The position numbers and the translations under genes were made by a program. Source: Tetrapyrgos nigripes (taxonomy: Eukaryota; Basidiomycota; Agaricomycetes; Agaricales; Campanellaceae). Taken from it: a stretch of 64,000 nt of DNA. The stretch is taken from NCBI GenBank assembly GCA_013368315.1, contig JAACJM010000165.1, positions 62,001 to 126,000 of the forward strand, given 5' to 3'. The notes beneath the pieces were generated by a model. It ran no database searches and was not told where the DNA came from. It saw nothing but the letters and a program-made list of their open reading frames with translations. Positions 1-11,900 of this stretch are shown one piece after another; positions within the stretch are counted from its first letter, which is position 1, and every line of letters begins with the position of its first letter.

Positions 1-1915
1 CAAGGCAGTGGAAACGATGAGATACACGCTTCTTCTCCTTCTCCAATTTTTCGACGACGCCGAAGACGGTACCGGTTTCGAAGAGGTTCTTCTGCTACCC
101 CCAATCCGCCTGGCACTGATTCCAAATTCCAATTCACTACCCCAGATACACCCAATGTACCACCTACGCCTCTTCCCCTTCACGATCTACCACGCTCGGC
201 AGCTCCCAATCACATTCGTAGTTCTCGTGGTCCTACATCAAATCCTATACCAAATTCCAGAGGCCCAACACCAAACCTACTATTTCTGTCGCGAGGCTCG
301 ACTGGGCCGAGTCCAGTACCTCCTCCACGTGGACCCAGTCCTACATAGATACAGTTCTCATGATTCCCCTCAGCCATCTCCCTCTTTCATATCAGAACGA
401 GACCGACCCGAGCCAACAAGGAGACGGAGCGTCGTTGTCGAAGAGGATAACCGAAATTATGACAACGGCTTTGACAATGAACGTGAATTAAGCTGGGTAG
501 CTGACCCTGGTGCGTATACTTTTACTCTGCTATTTCAGATACTGTCCGATCCTGTCTAAAGTTCCGGTGATGCGTGCACTGCCATTCGACGAGGATGAAG
601 AAGGCAACGATCCCGATGATGAATACGAAGAGCCGCCTTCTTCTTCCTCCTCGTCCTCCTCGTCCTCCTCTTCCACAAGATCCACCCCCGCTCCCTATCC
701 TGCCACATCATCATCGCCTCTGTCACCCACTGGCCCCAAATACTTTGACGTGCAACCTGCATCATCTAGCGCAAGTCAGCTCCCCACGACACTTTCTGGT
801 GTCAAGCAATGGCTGAGTAAGACCAAAGAGAAGCTATTCTCGTCTCAGAGTTCTTCTCCTTTAATATCGCCAACTGCATCAAATGGGCCCACGCGAAATG
901 GCCAGGATGGGATGGAGGAACCATCCGTTTCTGATCTTCACAAGCAGTTGATTTCTTCCGATCAATTGGGAGCAGACTCCATGCCAACTACACCGTCAGT
1001 GCAAATGTGGTCTCGCTACAATCTCTTTCGACCGCGCCGCCTTGTAAACACCCGAACTCGTGCTCTCGTCGATATCTTGAACGACGCACCCATTCCACAT
1101 TATGCCATTCTCTCACACAGATGGGATCCTCAACAAGAGGCACCTTGGAAGAGTATACGGAGATTTCGACGAGCATACTACACCGGCAACTCAAGGAAAG
1201 ACCAGGCTACAAGAAGATCCTGAAGGCATGCGAGCAGGCTCGGAAGGATGGTCTCGGCTGGATCTGGATTGATACTTGTTGTATCAATAAAGAGGATCAC
1301 GACGATGTCGCGAGGAATATCCGGTTGATGTACGAATATTATCGGAATGCGAAGATTTGTTATGCGTTCTTGGCTGATGTGGGAGCAGGACGATCAGCCG
1401 ACGGCAGTTTCCTCAAGGATAATGTAGAAGAAAGTGATTGGTTTGGGAGAGGATGGACATTACAGGAGCTGCTAGCACCAAAGCAGCTGGTATTTTTCAG
1501 CAGGGATTGGGTCAATATAGGGAGCAGAGATTCACTTACAGACGTCATTTCGTTACGGGCGGGCATTCCAGAGTGGGTTATTGAAGGAAAGGTACCAGTG
1601 CAAGATGTTGATGTGGTCAAACGTTTATGTTGGTCGGTAAATCAGCGAACGACGAAACCAGAAGATCAAGCGTATTGCTTGTTAGGTATTCTAGGTGTCT
1701 CCATGGAACCATCCTACGGCGAAGGAGTCAAAAAAGCCTTTGACCGGCTACAACAGATTTTGATTCGGAGGTACCCGCACTGTAGGAGAGCCCTTGATGG
1801 CGTTGGCGATCTCTATTCGTTACTGACGAATTGGAGCCTCACTTCGAGGGTTATGGTTGACGAGCTAGATTTCGATTCTAGCTATGCTTCAGCTTCCGAA
1901 ACCGAGATTGAGTAA
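1..1915 (+). CDS. HET-domain protein, 5' partial, frame broken
   Basis: Carries a heterokaryon-incompatibility (HET) domain, a fungal self/non-self and cell-death module. Visible motifs: HYAILSHRW near 1099-1125, GWIWIDTCCINKEDH near 1258-1302, and GRGWTLQELLAP near 1447-1482, followed by a PEDQAYCLLGI stretch. The N-terminal half is Ser/Pro-rich low complexity with an acidic patch and a poly-Ser run near 640-680. A probable intron lies at 510-561 (GTGCGT donor, AAG acceptor), which joins the upstream frame to VPVMRALPFDEDEEG. If that exon is wrong, ATG 570 is the next start. The frame breaks about 300-348 (readable coding in frame 1, then frame 2) and at about 1130, where SHRWDPQQE continues as GTLEEYTEIST only after a one-base shift. 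No intron can be placed at 1130, so this is either a pseudogene or a sequence error. The start lies upstream of the window. HET assignment is certain; intactness is not. Confidence 0.85.
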
Positions 1916-2194
1916 ATAAACATAGGTACTGAGTCCTCTGTTACATCGAAAAATGTACGCTTTGTAGCTGGTATCCAAAAGAACCTCGAACAACAAGTAT
2001 TGCACGGAAAACCTGAAAACAAGAAGCCTCTCTCAGATGTAAATGGATGGCATGCATTGTGAATATGACACCAACCGAAACTTTTCTGAAGGCAACAACA
2101 AGCATGATACCCGCCTATTCAACTGGCGCACAAATTATACACGACTCACTAATTACAGGTGGGACCCTCGTAGCCAAGTTACTCCTCCTCCACC
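1916..2194. other. intergenic, convergent 3' ends
   Basis: Between the stop of the HET gene and the stop of the DUF4604 gene. I see no gene here. Confidence 0.6.
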
Positions 2195-3045
2195 TCACGC
2201 ATCATCCCCAAAACTCAACAACTTCTTACTCTCCTTCTTCGGTTTCTTTTTTTTTGGCTCCTTCTCTTTATCCTTCAAACCCATCTCTGCTTCAGCTTCC
2301 AGCATACGTTTCTTGAAGTTTTTTGTAGATCCGGGTTTGAAGTGGCCGACGACGAGGATGTTGACGTGGATGAGGAGAATGAGAGGCCTTTAGAAGAAGA
2401 TTCGGTAGGTTTATTATTTTGTGACTGGGTTTGGGGTTGTGACGATGATGAGGGATTTGAGGGATCAGATAGGGGTGGGAGGCCTTTCTCTGTACATGCA
2501 CCAACGGTAGAGACAGGAATAGATTAGCATGAGAGAAGGCAAGGGTGTAGGAGAGTAGAAACAAAAATACGCAAAAGACGAAAGACGAAACGAAACGAGA
2601 AACTAAACCCACCTTTCCTCCTAACATTCTCCGCTTCCCTTTCCGTCAAATGCTTTCCTTCTTTCAACACTACAACCTGAGGTTTCTCATCTTCAAAATA
2701 CTCGTCCTCGTCTGCACTTCCAGCATTATCTGGTGGTCTTCCTGCTCTCGGTGACTCTCCTTCGCCTCCTCTACGCCGTATCTCTCTACCAAACTCATCC
2801 AGCTCGGGTTCAGGGCTCCTCCGTGGCCGTCGTATTTCTCTGCCAAATTCATCTAAACCGCCCTCATCCTCCTCTTCGCGGTTATTAACACCTTCGTATT
2901 GGGGTTCATCCTCATCTTCGTCATTGTAATTGCTGCCTCCACCATACTGACTCTGAAGTTTTCTCAGAAAAGCAGGGACCTTCTTCTCATAAGCTAGTTT
3001 TGAAGAAAGTTGGGCTCGGGTAGGTGAGCGGGCTCGTTTCGACAT
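2195..3045 (-). CDS. DUF4604 domain protein, one-base frame break
   Basis: Small acidic, low-complexity eukaryotic protein of the DUF4604 family; function unknown. The start ATG at 3045 gives MSKRARSPTRAQLSSK. The family signatures are YEKKVPAFLRKLQ near the N terminus, a central KPQVVVLKEGKHLTE block, and the Lys-rich C terminus ending KLLSFGDDA. Two copies of DEFGREIRR occur in the acidic linker. One intron spans 2612-2490 (GTGGGT...TACAG) and joins RRKE to KGLPPLSDPS. The C-terminal part (MLEAEAEMGLKDKEKE to the stop at 2195) is in another frame; the shift falls in a run of six T (plus strand 2319-2324), where one more base restores continuity through QKNFKKRMLEAE. The homopolymer makes a sequencing or assembly indel a strong alternative to true gene loss. 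Confidence 0.8.
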
Positions 3046-3289
3046 GAATCGCAAATTAGAAGTGATTTGAGGTAGCTTCTTGTGGTACAGTTGTATTCCT
3101 GATGCTCTTGGTCGTGCTCCTCAACGATGATGAGAGTAGGAAACGAGTTTGACGTTGTTCATGTTTGCGCGTCAAGTGCCAGCATGACCAGACACGGTCA
3201 CGCGTCTTTTACTTCTGCTCCTTCACGAATCATCCTCTTTCGTCTGAGCTGTCGATGCGTAGTTCTGACCGTTTACTTTTCCTCCCTCC

Positions 3290-3593
3290 TTCTACCCACA
3301 CAGCCCCAACGGCACCATCACCTTTACCCCCAAGATCCCAACCGAAACCGCTTTTGCCGAAGAATTAATCGCATAAAGTACTGGCTCTCCTTTGTTCGTT
3401 CTGCCAGTGTCGATCCCAACACTCCACCGATCGCCACCTTTGAATCAATACGTCACTCGACACAAGCAAAGGATAGTCTTACACCAAGGACCTGGGACAA
3501 TGACGGATGTAAATGGGAGCGTTAATGAGAATGAACCGAGTCTGGAGATGAGGTATGCGTTTGTGGTTAGTAAGGCTGATAAGGAGCAGAATT
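3290..3593 (+). pseudogene. carboxylesterase C-terminal remnant
   Basis: Degraded C-terminal piece of a type-B carboxylesterase. Readable in two frames: a FAEELIA segment near 3350 running into a TAA, a SGDPNTF-like stretch about 3400-3430, then RIVLHQGPG, NGSVNENEP and a terminal VVSKADKEQN before the TGA at 3591-3593. The gene at 30128-32534 ends in the same order (FAEELIAYWLSF, RTGDPNTF, RIVLQQDPQN, ENEP, QSKSDKEQN), so this is a relic of that lineage. Nothing upstream of it resembles the catalytic domain. No promoter or start is expected, and it is very unlikely to encode a working product. Confidence 0.75.
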
Positions 3594-4690
3594 GACTGCG
3601 ATGGACCGTGGTTGGATCAATGGCAATGGTGTAGACTGGTGAAGCGTTGGGTGGTAGACAAATATCTTACTTTTGCAGTAAGCGTTGTAACAACTGGGAA
3701 AAACATCGTGAACTGTGCCAGGCATCATATAACGTTGAAATAGTAACTACTGGTTAAATCTCATGTCTCAGTAATCCACGCTTGGCCAAAATCTAACGAA
3801 TTATCTTATTAGTGTACTACAGGACTCCATGCCTGGATGAATACGAACATTAAGATTTCAGGATGTTTCTCATCACCAAATCTTTACGAAAACACGAAAA
3901 AGCATACCGCGCCTCCAACCAACCCCTCGCTGTCTCCGCACGAGCCCGTCATCCACACCCATCACTTTTATTCAGTCCCCATGCAACGTGACTGACTCGG
4001 AGTACTCAGTATCGAAGAAGCAACCAAATTCATCCCTGAAAAGCCGTGGCTAATACTTATCTCTACTTTTCTCTGTAACTTTTCTCTCTGTAATTACCTG
4101 CCTATGCCTCGTGATTGCTTGCATCTTCCAACACAATCTCCCTAGGACCTCCAGCGCTTTGGTGAGGTAGACGCCCTACCCTGCTGGTCAGGACGATTGG
4201 CCCTACTGAACCTTTGCTTGCCGCGCTAGATCCAGCAAGTAGATCCACGGATACTAAGCTACCTGCCATGTATTGTAGCTGTACGGGGTGTGTATAAATC
4301 TCTCTCTCTCTCTCTCTCAAGGTCCAGATGTCCTTACTGGAACACACAAGCTGTTTCTAGCGTCCGTTCGCAAACCGTTTAGGTCGATGGAGTATATTGT
4401 GACGAAAAGAGATTCGGGTATGTACATTGCTACAAATGTATTTTTTGGTGCACCTCTTGTAGCGATGACTGACTTGTTTTCCTAGATGGGCATGTGGAAT
4501 GTCGGTTTGCGCTCCCTCCCAGCTCATGCTTGAAAAATTTCGCTACCATTCAGAGTAGTAATCGTACATGATACAAAGAACATCTCAAATAATCATACAG
4601 TAGTCTGATACGTCCAAACCCGACTCCGTCGCGAATACTTGGCACTTTCCTTAGTAACAACCTGAAGCCAAACAAATAATACATTTACAT
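3594..4690. other. gene-free stretch
   Basis: About 1.1 kb between the esterase relic and the 3' end of the alcohol dehydrogenase. It contains a short CT dinucleotide run near 4300-4318. Open frames here are short and lack family motifs; I see no gene. Confidence 0.55.
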
Positions 4691-6024
4691 TCACTTCTTG
4701 CTCATATCCAAGACGATACGACCAGCAATGGTTCCCGCCTCGAAAGCATGGTAGACACTAGAGGATTATCATTAGAGGTGAAGTAAAAAGTGAAAAAATG
4801 AATAATTAAAACTCACTTCTTCAACTCAGCGAGAGGCTTCACCGCAAAATGAACGTTTACTTCACCCCTAGCGGCAATGTCCAAAGCCTCCTTGGCATCC
4901 TGGCGGTTACCGACGTAAGAACCGAGGATGTTCAAGCTTTTGAATACAGTGAAGAAGATGGAGGTGGAGAGCTTTGTGGTTCCGGGAAGTCCGACGCACA
5001 TCAAAGTGCCGCCGGTGCGCAGGTATTCGGTTGCTTGGGTGTACCCGCCAGCCTGTCATAGGAAAGCAAAGCAAAGCAAAGAAGAAGAAGAAAGAAAAAA
5101 AGAATGAGTTATTATATCATGACTCGCAGCGAAGAAGGGAGATGACAGAGAACTAGTACTTACAGCAGACGAAGTAACAACAGCAGCATGGGCACCTTCA
5201 CCACCGGTAGCCGCAAGAACATCGGCGACGATGTCTTTGGATTCTTTAAAGTCGATCCACTTCTCTGCACCAAGCTTCAAGACGAGATTCTTCTTGTCGG
5301 TACCGGTATCGATAGCGATCACTCTGAGACCGCGGACACGGGCGTATTGGACGGCTAAATGTCCAAGACCTCCCCCGGCTCCTGGAAGGACGATCCAGTC
5401 GCCAGGTTGGGTCTGACTATATTTAATTGCGCGATAGACAGTCACTCCCTAAGTACGTGGTTATCAGACCCAAAGTAAGTAAGTAAGTAAGTAAGTCCAA
5501 ACCATCAATGGCGAAAAATCGAAACTCACAGCACATAGAATAGAAGCCGCAGCATCAGAAGCAAACCCCTCCGGAATAGGCGTAACATGGTTCACATACG
5601 AAACCACATATTCCTGAAAAGTCCCATCGATAGTATACCCACTCAACTTTGCCTTTGGACAATTCTGTTCTCTTCCCTTCCTACAAGCCTCGCAGCCCAA
5701 ACACGAATCTGCTAACCACTTGATACCGACGCGGTCTCCGAGTTTGACGGGAGAGTTGAAAGTGTTGGCACCGATGGCGACGATGTGGCCTACGCCTTCG
5801 TGTCCACCGATAAGAGGAGTATTAGGTGGGAGAGGCCAGTCGCCGATGGCAGCGTGGAGGTCGGTGTGGCAGGCACCAGAGCATTCGAGTTTGACGAGAC
5901 ATTCGCCTGGAGCGAGGTCTTTTGGTTGTTTGACGGGCCAGTCCTTGCGGATTTGGAGGTCGCCACCGGTCTTTTCAACGACGGCTGCGATTTGGGTTTT
6001 AGGGATCTGAGTGAAACTGGTCAT
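4691..6024 (-). CDS. zinc-dependent alcohol dehydrogenase (yeast ADH1 type)
   Basis: Medium-chain, zinc-dependent NAD alcohol dehydrogenase, about 360 residues, expected to be cytosolic and to interconvert ethanol and acetaldehyde. Exons 6024-5530, 5448-5164, 5052-4817 and 4757-4691 join in frame. Catalytic zinc ligands are Cys52 in ACHTD, the His75-Glu76 pair in GGHEGVGH, and the Cys of SILCAG at the exon 1/2 junction. The structural zinc set is Cys108, 111, 114 and 122 (CLGCEACRKGREQNC). Exon 2 holds the Rossmann motif GAGGGLGHLA, and the C terminus is GRIVLDMSKK. ATG 6024 is chosen because MTSFTQIPKTQ aligns with the usual start; an upstream in-frame extension has no family similarity. Intron 1 (5529-5449) carries a five-to-six-unit tetranucleotide repeat. 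All key residues are present, so it should be active. Confidence 0.95.
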
Positions 6025-7205
6025 TGTGTTGTCGTAGATACTGACGTACAAAGTCTGGGTTTTATACGCTTGGACTACTTGGAGGCGGCGGAACTTGGTA
6101 AGTTGACGATAGGCCTTGTGATGGCGGAACCACCACTTGTGAAACAAATTTGAATTTCCCCGGACTGCTAGGTCGATCATGGTCATTTTACTTCCTCAAC
6201 ACGGACCCAGAGTACGATTTTCAAGGTAGTACGTATAGAACATTCTCCTTCGCCTTCCACTGGCAGCAGAGCCCACGATCATATTAATGAACTTTGCTGA
6301 ATCTGAGAAAAACATTTTCGCAAGGGGAGATATCCAATATCCATGACGATTACACGACGCAAAAAAGTCACTTGGAGTGCTGGCACAAGACTGTTCCGAT
6401 GAATCTAGAGAGCGAGCCGCTGCTCAGTTGACTTGGAAATTTGAAAGCAGTAGTGAGCACCAGACTCTGTGAATTTGCTGTGAATTGTGATCTTGAGTCA
6501 CTTGCACAGGGAATGGATCTAGTTGCTCTGAGCCTCTGACATCAATAGTGAGCTCATCTTGTGCAACACAATGGCCGACGCGTCCGTAGTAGTACCAGTG
6601 TCCTTAGTCACTGTCTAGTGTGAGACGCGTCTACCCACGTGAGTACTTACGTACTTCGTTAACGGTTTGAAATCAAATTGATGCAAGTTGCAAGTTGCAA
6701 GCGGTTTGCTCGGCTCGGCTCAAACTCTAACTCTTAACTCTAACTCTTTCTTCTTCGCTCTATTGGCTGTTGGTTCCGACAGACATCTGAAGCCACTAGC
6801 CGCTAGCCACTGTAACAAACACTAACAGTGACTAGTACTGTCTTGTTTCACCCAAGTCCAAGTCCAAGTTGGACTCTCTCAAGACGGATATCTACCTGCG
6901 ACGAGTTCGTAACGAGTACGAGTACAGCAAGAACCAACCAGGAAGAGGATCTCGGACGTCATTACCACTGCATTGCCATTGTAGACTTGGACGAAGGAGG
7001 GCCTACCAAGGATCTAACGACATCGACATCGACATCGACATATACGTATACATATACGTATACACATAGCGCCTCTCGAAGACGAAGTCGAGGGTATCAT
7101 ACGAGAAGAGAAGAGAAGAGAAAAGAGAAGGACGCGGACCATTTGAACCAACATCAGCATCATCGTTTTTGGGGAGAACACCACTTACAACACTACACTT
7201 GCAAT
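6025..7205. other. shared upstream region of divergent genes
   Basis: About 1.2 kb separates the ATG of the alcohol dehydrogenase (minus) from that of the nucleoporin-like gene (plus), so it probably contains both promoters. Near 7020-7066 there is a GACATC-type repeat followed by an alternating ATACGTATAC tract. No gene is evident. Confidence 0.5.
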
Positions 7206-8848
7206 ATGTCGTCTTTATTCAACTTTGGTGGAGGGAACCCCAGTAACAATGCGAATGCGAATACGAGTGGGGTTGGAGCTGGGGGTAGTGGTAGTAGTAG
7301 TAGTAGTAGTAGTCTGTTTGGAAGTGGATCTGGTAGGACGACGGGATTAGGGACTGGGATTGGGATTGGGAGTTGGGGCTGGTGGTAGTAGTCTCTTCGG
7401 TGGGAGTGGAAGTGGAAGTGGGACTGGGACTGGGACGGGTGGTTTATTTGGTTGGTGGTGGTGGTGGTGGTAGGTTTGGAACTGGTGGAAGTGGAGCAGG
7501 AGGAGGGCTATTCGGTGGGAGCAGCGGCAGTGGTGGTGGTGCATTTGGAGCACCAGCGGCTTCGAGCTCTAGTTTGAGTAATAGTGGATTTGGCGTTGGA
7601 GCGGTGGCAGGTGCAGGGACGACTCCTCAACCCATGGAACCTATCATAGTGTCTGGACCGCCTCCTCCAAAGGAGGTGTTACGAGTGGTGTGTCCACCAG
7701 AGTGTGTTGCTAGTACGAGTACGAGTGCTAGGACTAGTGGGGGGGAAAAGAGTTTTGAGGTGTGCCTTTTTTTGTAATCTGTTTTCCCTTCTTCTTTCGG
7801 CTCTGCCAGTGTTTTCTGCGCTCTTCTTCCTTTCTGTTTATGACGTCTTCTTACGCCAAACTTATACTAACTATATTCATCCTCATTTCCTTCCAGGAAC
7901 TCCGCGTATCCACGTACATCCTCTTCTACCAAAACACAGGTGGACCACCTCCACCTGTCTCTCAAGTACCCACTTCCTCAGCTGAACGCGCTGCGCAGGG
8001 GTTACCCCCGTTGTTTGAGCCTCAGGTGTTGGAGGAGTCGGGTTCGGCTTCGTCTTCTTCAAGTGGTGCTAGTGGGCCTGAAGACTTACCAGAGTGGCAA
8101 GTATGGGTGCCTGTGCATGTTAATCCCAATAGTAGTAGGATTGGGCATACAGCGCCAAGTTTGACGACGGGGTCGGGGTCGACGACGGGAGTGGATCAAA
8201 TGCACTGTATAGTAGCGATGCCGAGTATGTCTGGGTTTTGTTGTGAGGTGAGTGAGATATGTGTTGTGTTGTGTGACACGGCATGTTTGACTGTAAAACA
8301 GGAATTGCGCTACTACGCTTACCTAAAAGGACGCATTGCCCCTCCACCGGAGATCGTAGCTCAAGCACAAGCGCAAGCGGCTCAGCAGCAACAACAGCAA
8401 CAACAAGGGGTTGAGTCAACATCGTCGTTATCCCAATCTTCACCAATATCCAGTACACTCAAGTCAAATGGGATCCAGTTTGGTGGAGATACAAATGAGA
8501 CATTCTTGAGTTTGACGTCCAAGCCAGAGTTTGCTATGCATAGTTTTGAGGTGTGTGCCTTTTTGATTTGGTTTGCGCGAGTGCTAACGGCGACACTTTT
8601 AGGAATTACGAGTCGCATATATGCAAGCAGGCAGACAAGTGACGTCTAATGAGATACTAGGCGTTGCGCCAACGCCTCTTGCAACACCAACGTCATCGAT
8701 ATCTGGAGCTACGGGGTTGACTAAACAGCCGACGTTGGTTATACCTCAGACAAATAGTACGGGTGTTTATCCTTCTCCGGGTGGAGCGTTTTCGTTGGGA
8801 AGTGGGACTCCTGGAACGGGGTCGACGTCGATGTTTAAATTTTCGTGA
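7206..8848 (+). CDS. FG-repeat nucleoporin-like protein with three EELR motifs
   Basis: The N-terminal half is Gly/Ser-rich with scattered FG and LFG units (SLFNFGG, SSSLFGSG, GGLFG, GAFGAP), as in nuclear pore FG proteins. The rest holds three copies of a short motif, FE-ELRVSTY, CE-ELRYYAY and FE-ELRVAY, which resembles the SxEELRLxDY motif of Nup98/Nup116-type linkers; the second copy is preceded by an Ala-Met-Pro segment as in that family. Introns 7760-7896, 8248-8301 and 8551-8602 each cut exactly between E and ELR. ATG 7206 gives MSSLFNFGGG. Frame slips occur near 7375 and 7455 within GGT/TGG repeats; FG coding resumes in another frame each time. There is no Nup98 autoproteolytic domain. 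Nucleoporin identity is an inference. Confidence 0.5.
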
Positions 8849-8992
8849 TGATGTAGTCGTTTTCTTGTGTTTTGGCATGGCTATATATGGGCTACAATCG
8901 GTTGAGGAATAAGGACATATATGGATTACATAAGGAAAAGCTCCCGAATATTTGAGAAATCGTGACCTAGGTCTGCTTGGACTGCAACCACG
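8849..8992. other. short intergenic spacer
   Basis: Only about 145 bases separate two same-strand genes, so the promoter of the downstream gene probably overlaps the 3' end of the nucleoporin-like gene. Confidence 0.4.
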
Positions 8993-11900
8993 ATGCCTAT
9001 GTCTATGTTTGAGAGACCTTTGTCCATACACGACCACTCCTCTTCCTCTACTTCTACTCCACTCGTCACTCAAGACGAAGAAGAGAGCCCAGTCCGCCAC
9101 CTTCTTCGGGTTCCGCTGCAGCCCCAGGTCCTTCTCGCGACAACGAAATCATCGATGTAGACGAGCTAGACGACGACGAAGAAGTCGTTTTCCTAGCATC
9201 TATACCCAGACCTCGGTCCAGACCTCCACCTCCACCCACAGCAGTCAGACCAACCCAACGTCGAAGGTTGAATAACGAACCAGCACAACCAGAAACTATC
9301 ATTTTGGACAGTGATGATGAGGATTATCAGCTTTTGCCGGTGGCTTCTGCTTCTTCCTCTACCGCTAATACCGGTAGTGAGTGTATTTCAAGTTTGTTTT
9401 TCTCATATAGACGTCCCTTACTAATCCCAGCTACTCGTTCCCGGTTAATCTCACCTCCCCTCCCCCTCCCCGCCGTAATCCATCCCCTCTCCCACCCGTG
9501 CCACCAATTCCTCCACATTTAGCATCATACACTTCTTTACCCATGCGCAGGAATCGGAATCAGAATCAGAATCAGAATCATCCTCTTTCGTTTCTAGACG
9601 ACCTCCAACCTTTCTCAGCCCCACCACCACCACCACCACCACCACCACCACCACCTCTTCGTCCACTTGCTCGTGAATACGATTTTGAGCAGTTTCTTGG
9701 GGAACCCGAGTTTGGATCTGGACTGGCACTGGGTCGTCCTCGGGCTTGGGTTCGGGGTCAGGCTCACGTACAGGTTCACCGGGAAGAAGAGGTCTCACAG
9801 CTACTGAGATCAGACGACGAGCGTCTGGGTCTCCTAGGTCTCGTGCGGGTCCTTCTGGTTCAGGTCGGCTCAGGCTCAGGTCTTCACCGCCGTCTCATTT
9901 TTGACGGAATCTCTATACCTTCAGCCTCAGACGCAGGTGCAGCATCCTCTTCGTCTTCGTCTGGCTCTGGCTCTGGAGGCGCAGGCCATCCACACATCGT
10001 CCCGCCCCTCCATTAGGCCTAGGCGGTGGCCTCATCTCAAGTAACAACGCTCGTCTTCGTCAAGAACGTGAAGATAGAGAGAGAAGAGCTAGAGCGAGAG
10101 CTGCTGGGGGTATGTCCATGTCACGACGTATTGGAGGTGTTCGTCCTGGTTCTCGTCACGGTAATGGCAATAGTGATAACGGTATCCGCATGGTGGGACC
10201 CCGTCGTGCAGCGTATAGAGCTAGGTATGGAAGTAGAAGAGATCAAGCTGATGCTACTTTTGCGGCGTTGTTTGGGGACGACGACGACGACGATGATGAT
10301 GATGATGATATGTTTGTGGATCATGATGTTTTTGGGGACGATTTGGATGGTTTGGATGATGATTTCGCAGACTTGCCACAAGGACATGGACATGGACACA
10401 GCACGGAGGAGCACAAGCCCAAGACCCCTACGGACCCGCTCACGGCCGAGACGACGATCGTGACTTTTTAATGTTGATGTTGCATCAAGCGGATAGAGAC
10501 TTGCTTGCGAGGTATCCGATGTTGGGGAGGGGGGTTGGGGGGAATCGGGGTAACGGGAATGGATTAGGAGCCTTTGGTGTAGGTAGTGTGGTGGGGCAGG
10601 GGGATTCCGAATAGGTCGATTCGGTGGGGGTGGGGGTATCGGTATCGGTGCAGACAGGTTCAAAATCAAACCAGAACCAGATTATAAACCCGGGTATACT
10701 CATCCTAGTAAACCTGACCCGGGGTTTACGTTTGATTTTGCTTTTGGGGATGGGGGATGGGGATGGGGGGATTGAAGGAGAAGGAGGTGAAGCATTAGGA
10801 GGGTTTGATGAGTTTGGGCGTTTTGGGCGTTTTGGTGAAGGAATGGGAGTGGGAATGAGGTATGGGCAGGTCTTCGTCTTCGTCTTCTTCTTCAAGGGCT
10901 TCGGCTTCGGCTTTCCCTGCTACGTCGATTGATAATCCGATTATTTTGGATGATGAAGATGATGATGATGATGAGGAGGAGGAGGAGGAGGAAGGAGAAG
11001 AAGATGGAGACGATGAGGCCGTTTCAACCGTTGCTACCGCCGGTGGATCTCAACCTGACTTTTCGCAGTCTGGGTCTAGATCTGCGTCTGCATCTACATC
11101 TCAAACCCACTCTCAATCGTCGTCTTCCCAACCATCGTCTTCTCAAACGCAAAAGCAAACGCAAAGGCAGCCCAGCAAAACCGGTACCTGTACCTCTACT
11201 CACTCTCACTCCAAAACGCAAAAACAAAAATCCAAATCCAAACTCAAACCCAAACCCCAACGTAACCGCAAACTCGTCATAAAATCCATCCTCGTCTGTT
11301 CTCGTTGTCGAGATCCTCTTATACTTGGTGAAGGTACCATTGGTCTCTCACCTGAAGAAGCGAAGAAGAAAAAGATTTGGGGTTTGAGATGTGGGCATTT
11401 GATTGATGGGAGGTGTTGGGAGGAGATTGGGGTGCCGGTGCCGGTGCCGGTGCTGCTGGGGAGAAGGGGGTTGAGGAGAAGAGGGTTGAGGAGAGAGAAG
11501 GAGAAGGAGAAGGAGAAGAGGGGAAGAAGGATAAAGGGAAAAGGGAAAGGGAAAGGGAAAGGGAAAAGCAGTAGAACCTGAAGTTGAATATACCACAGAA
11601 CCTGAAGTTGAAGGTAGCTCAAGCCAAAACGTCCCCCCGGCTTTTGACAACGACAACAGTAACAGTGACAGTAACAGTATCCGGTCGAGGTTGCGTCCTA
11701 GACATGGTGCTGGTGTCAATGCCAATGCGTCTGGGTCTGCGTCCAATAGTTCCAGATGGTCACTCGGCGAATCTCTAGTAGGGGGTTTAACCAGTCTTCT
11801 TGGTGGTGGACGTGGACGTGGGTCTTCCTCCAATGCCGAATGCCAACAACAATGCCAGAACGAACGCGCGAGGAACAGGAACAGGAAGAGCAGCAAACGG

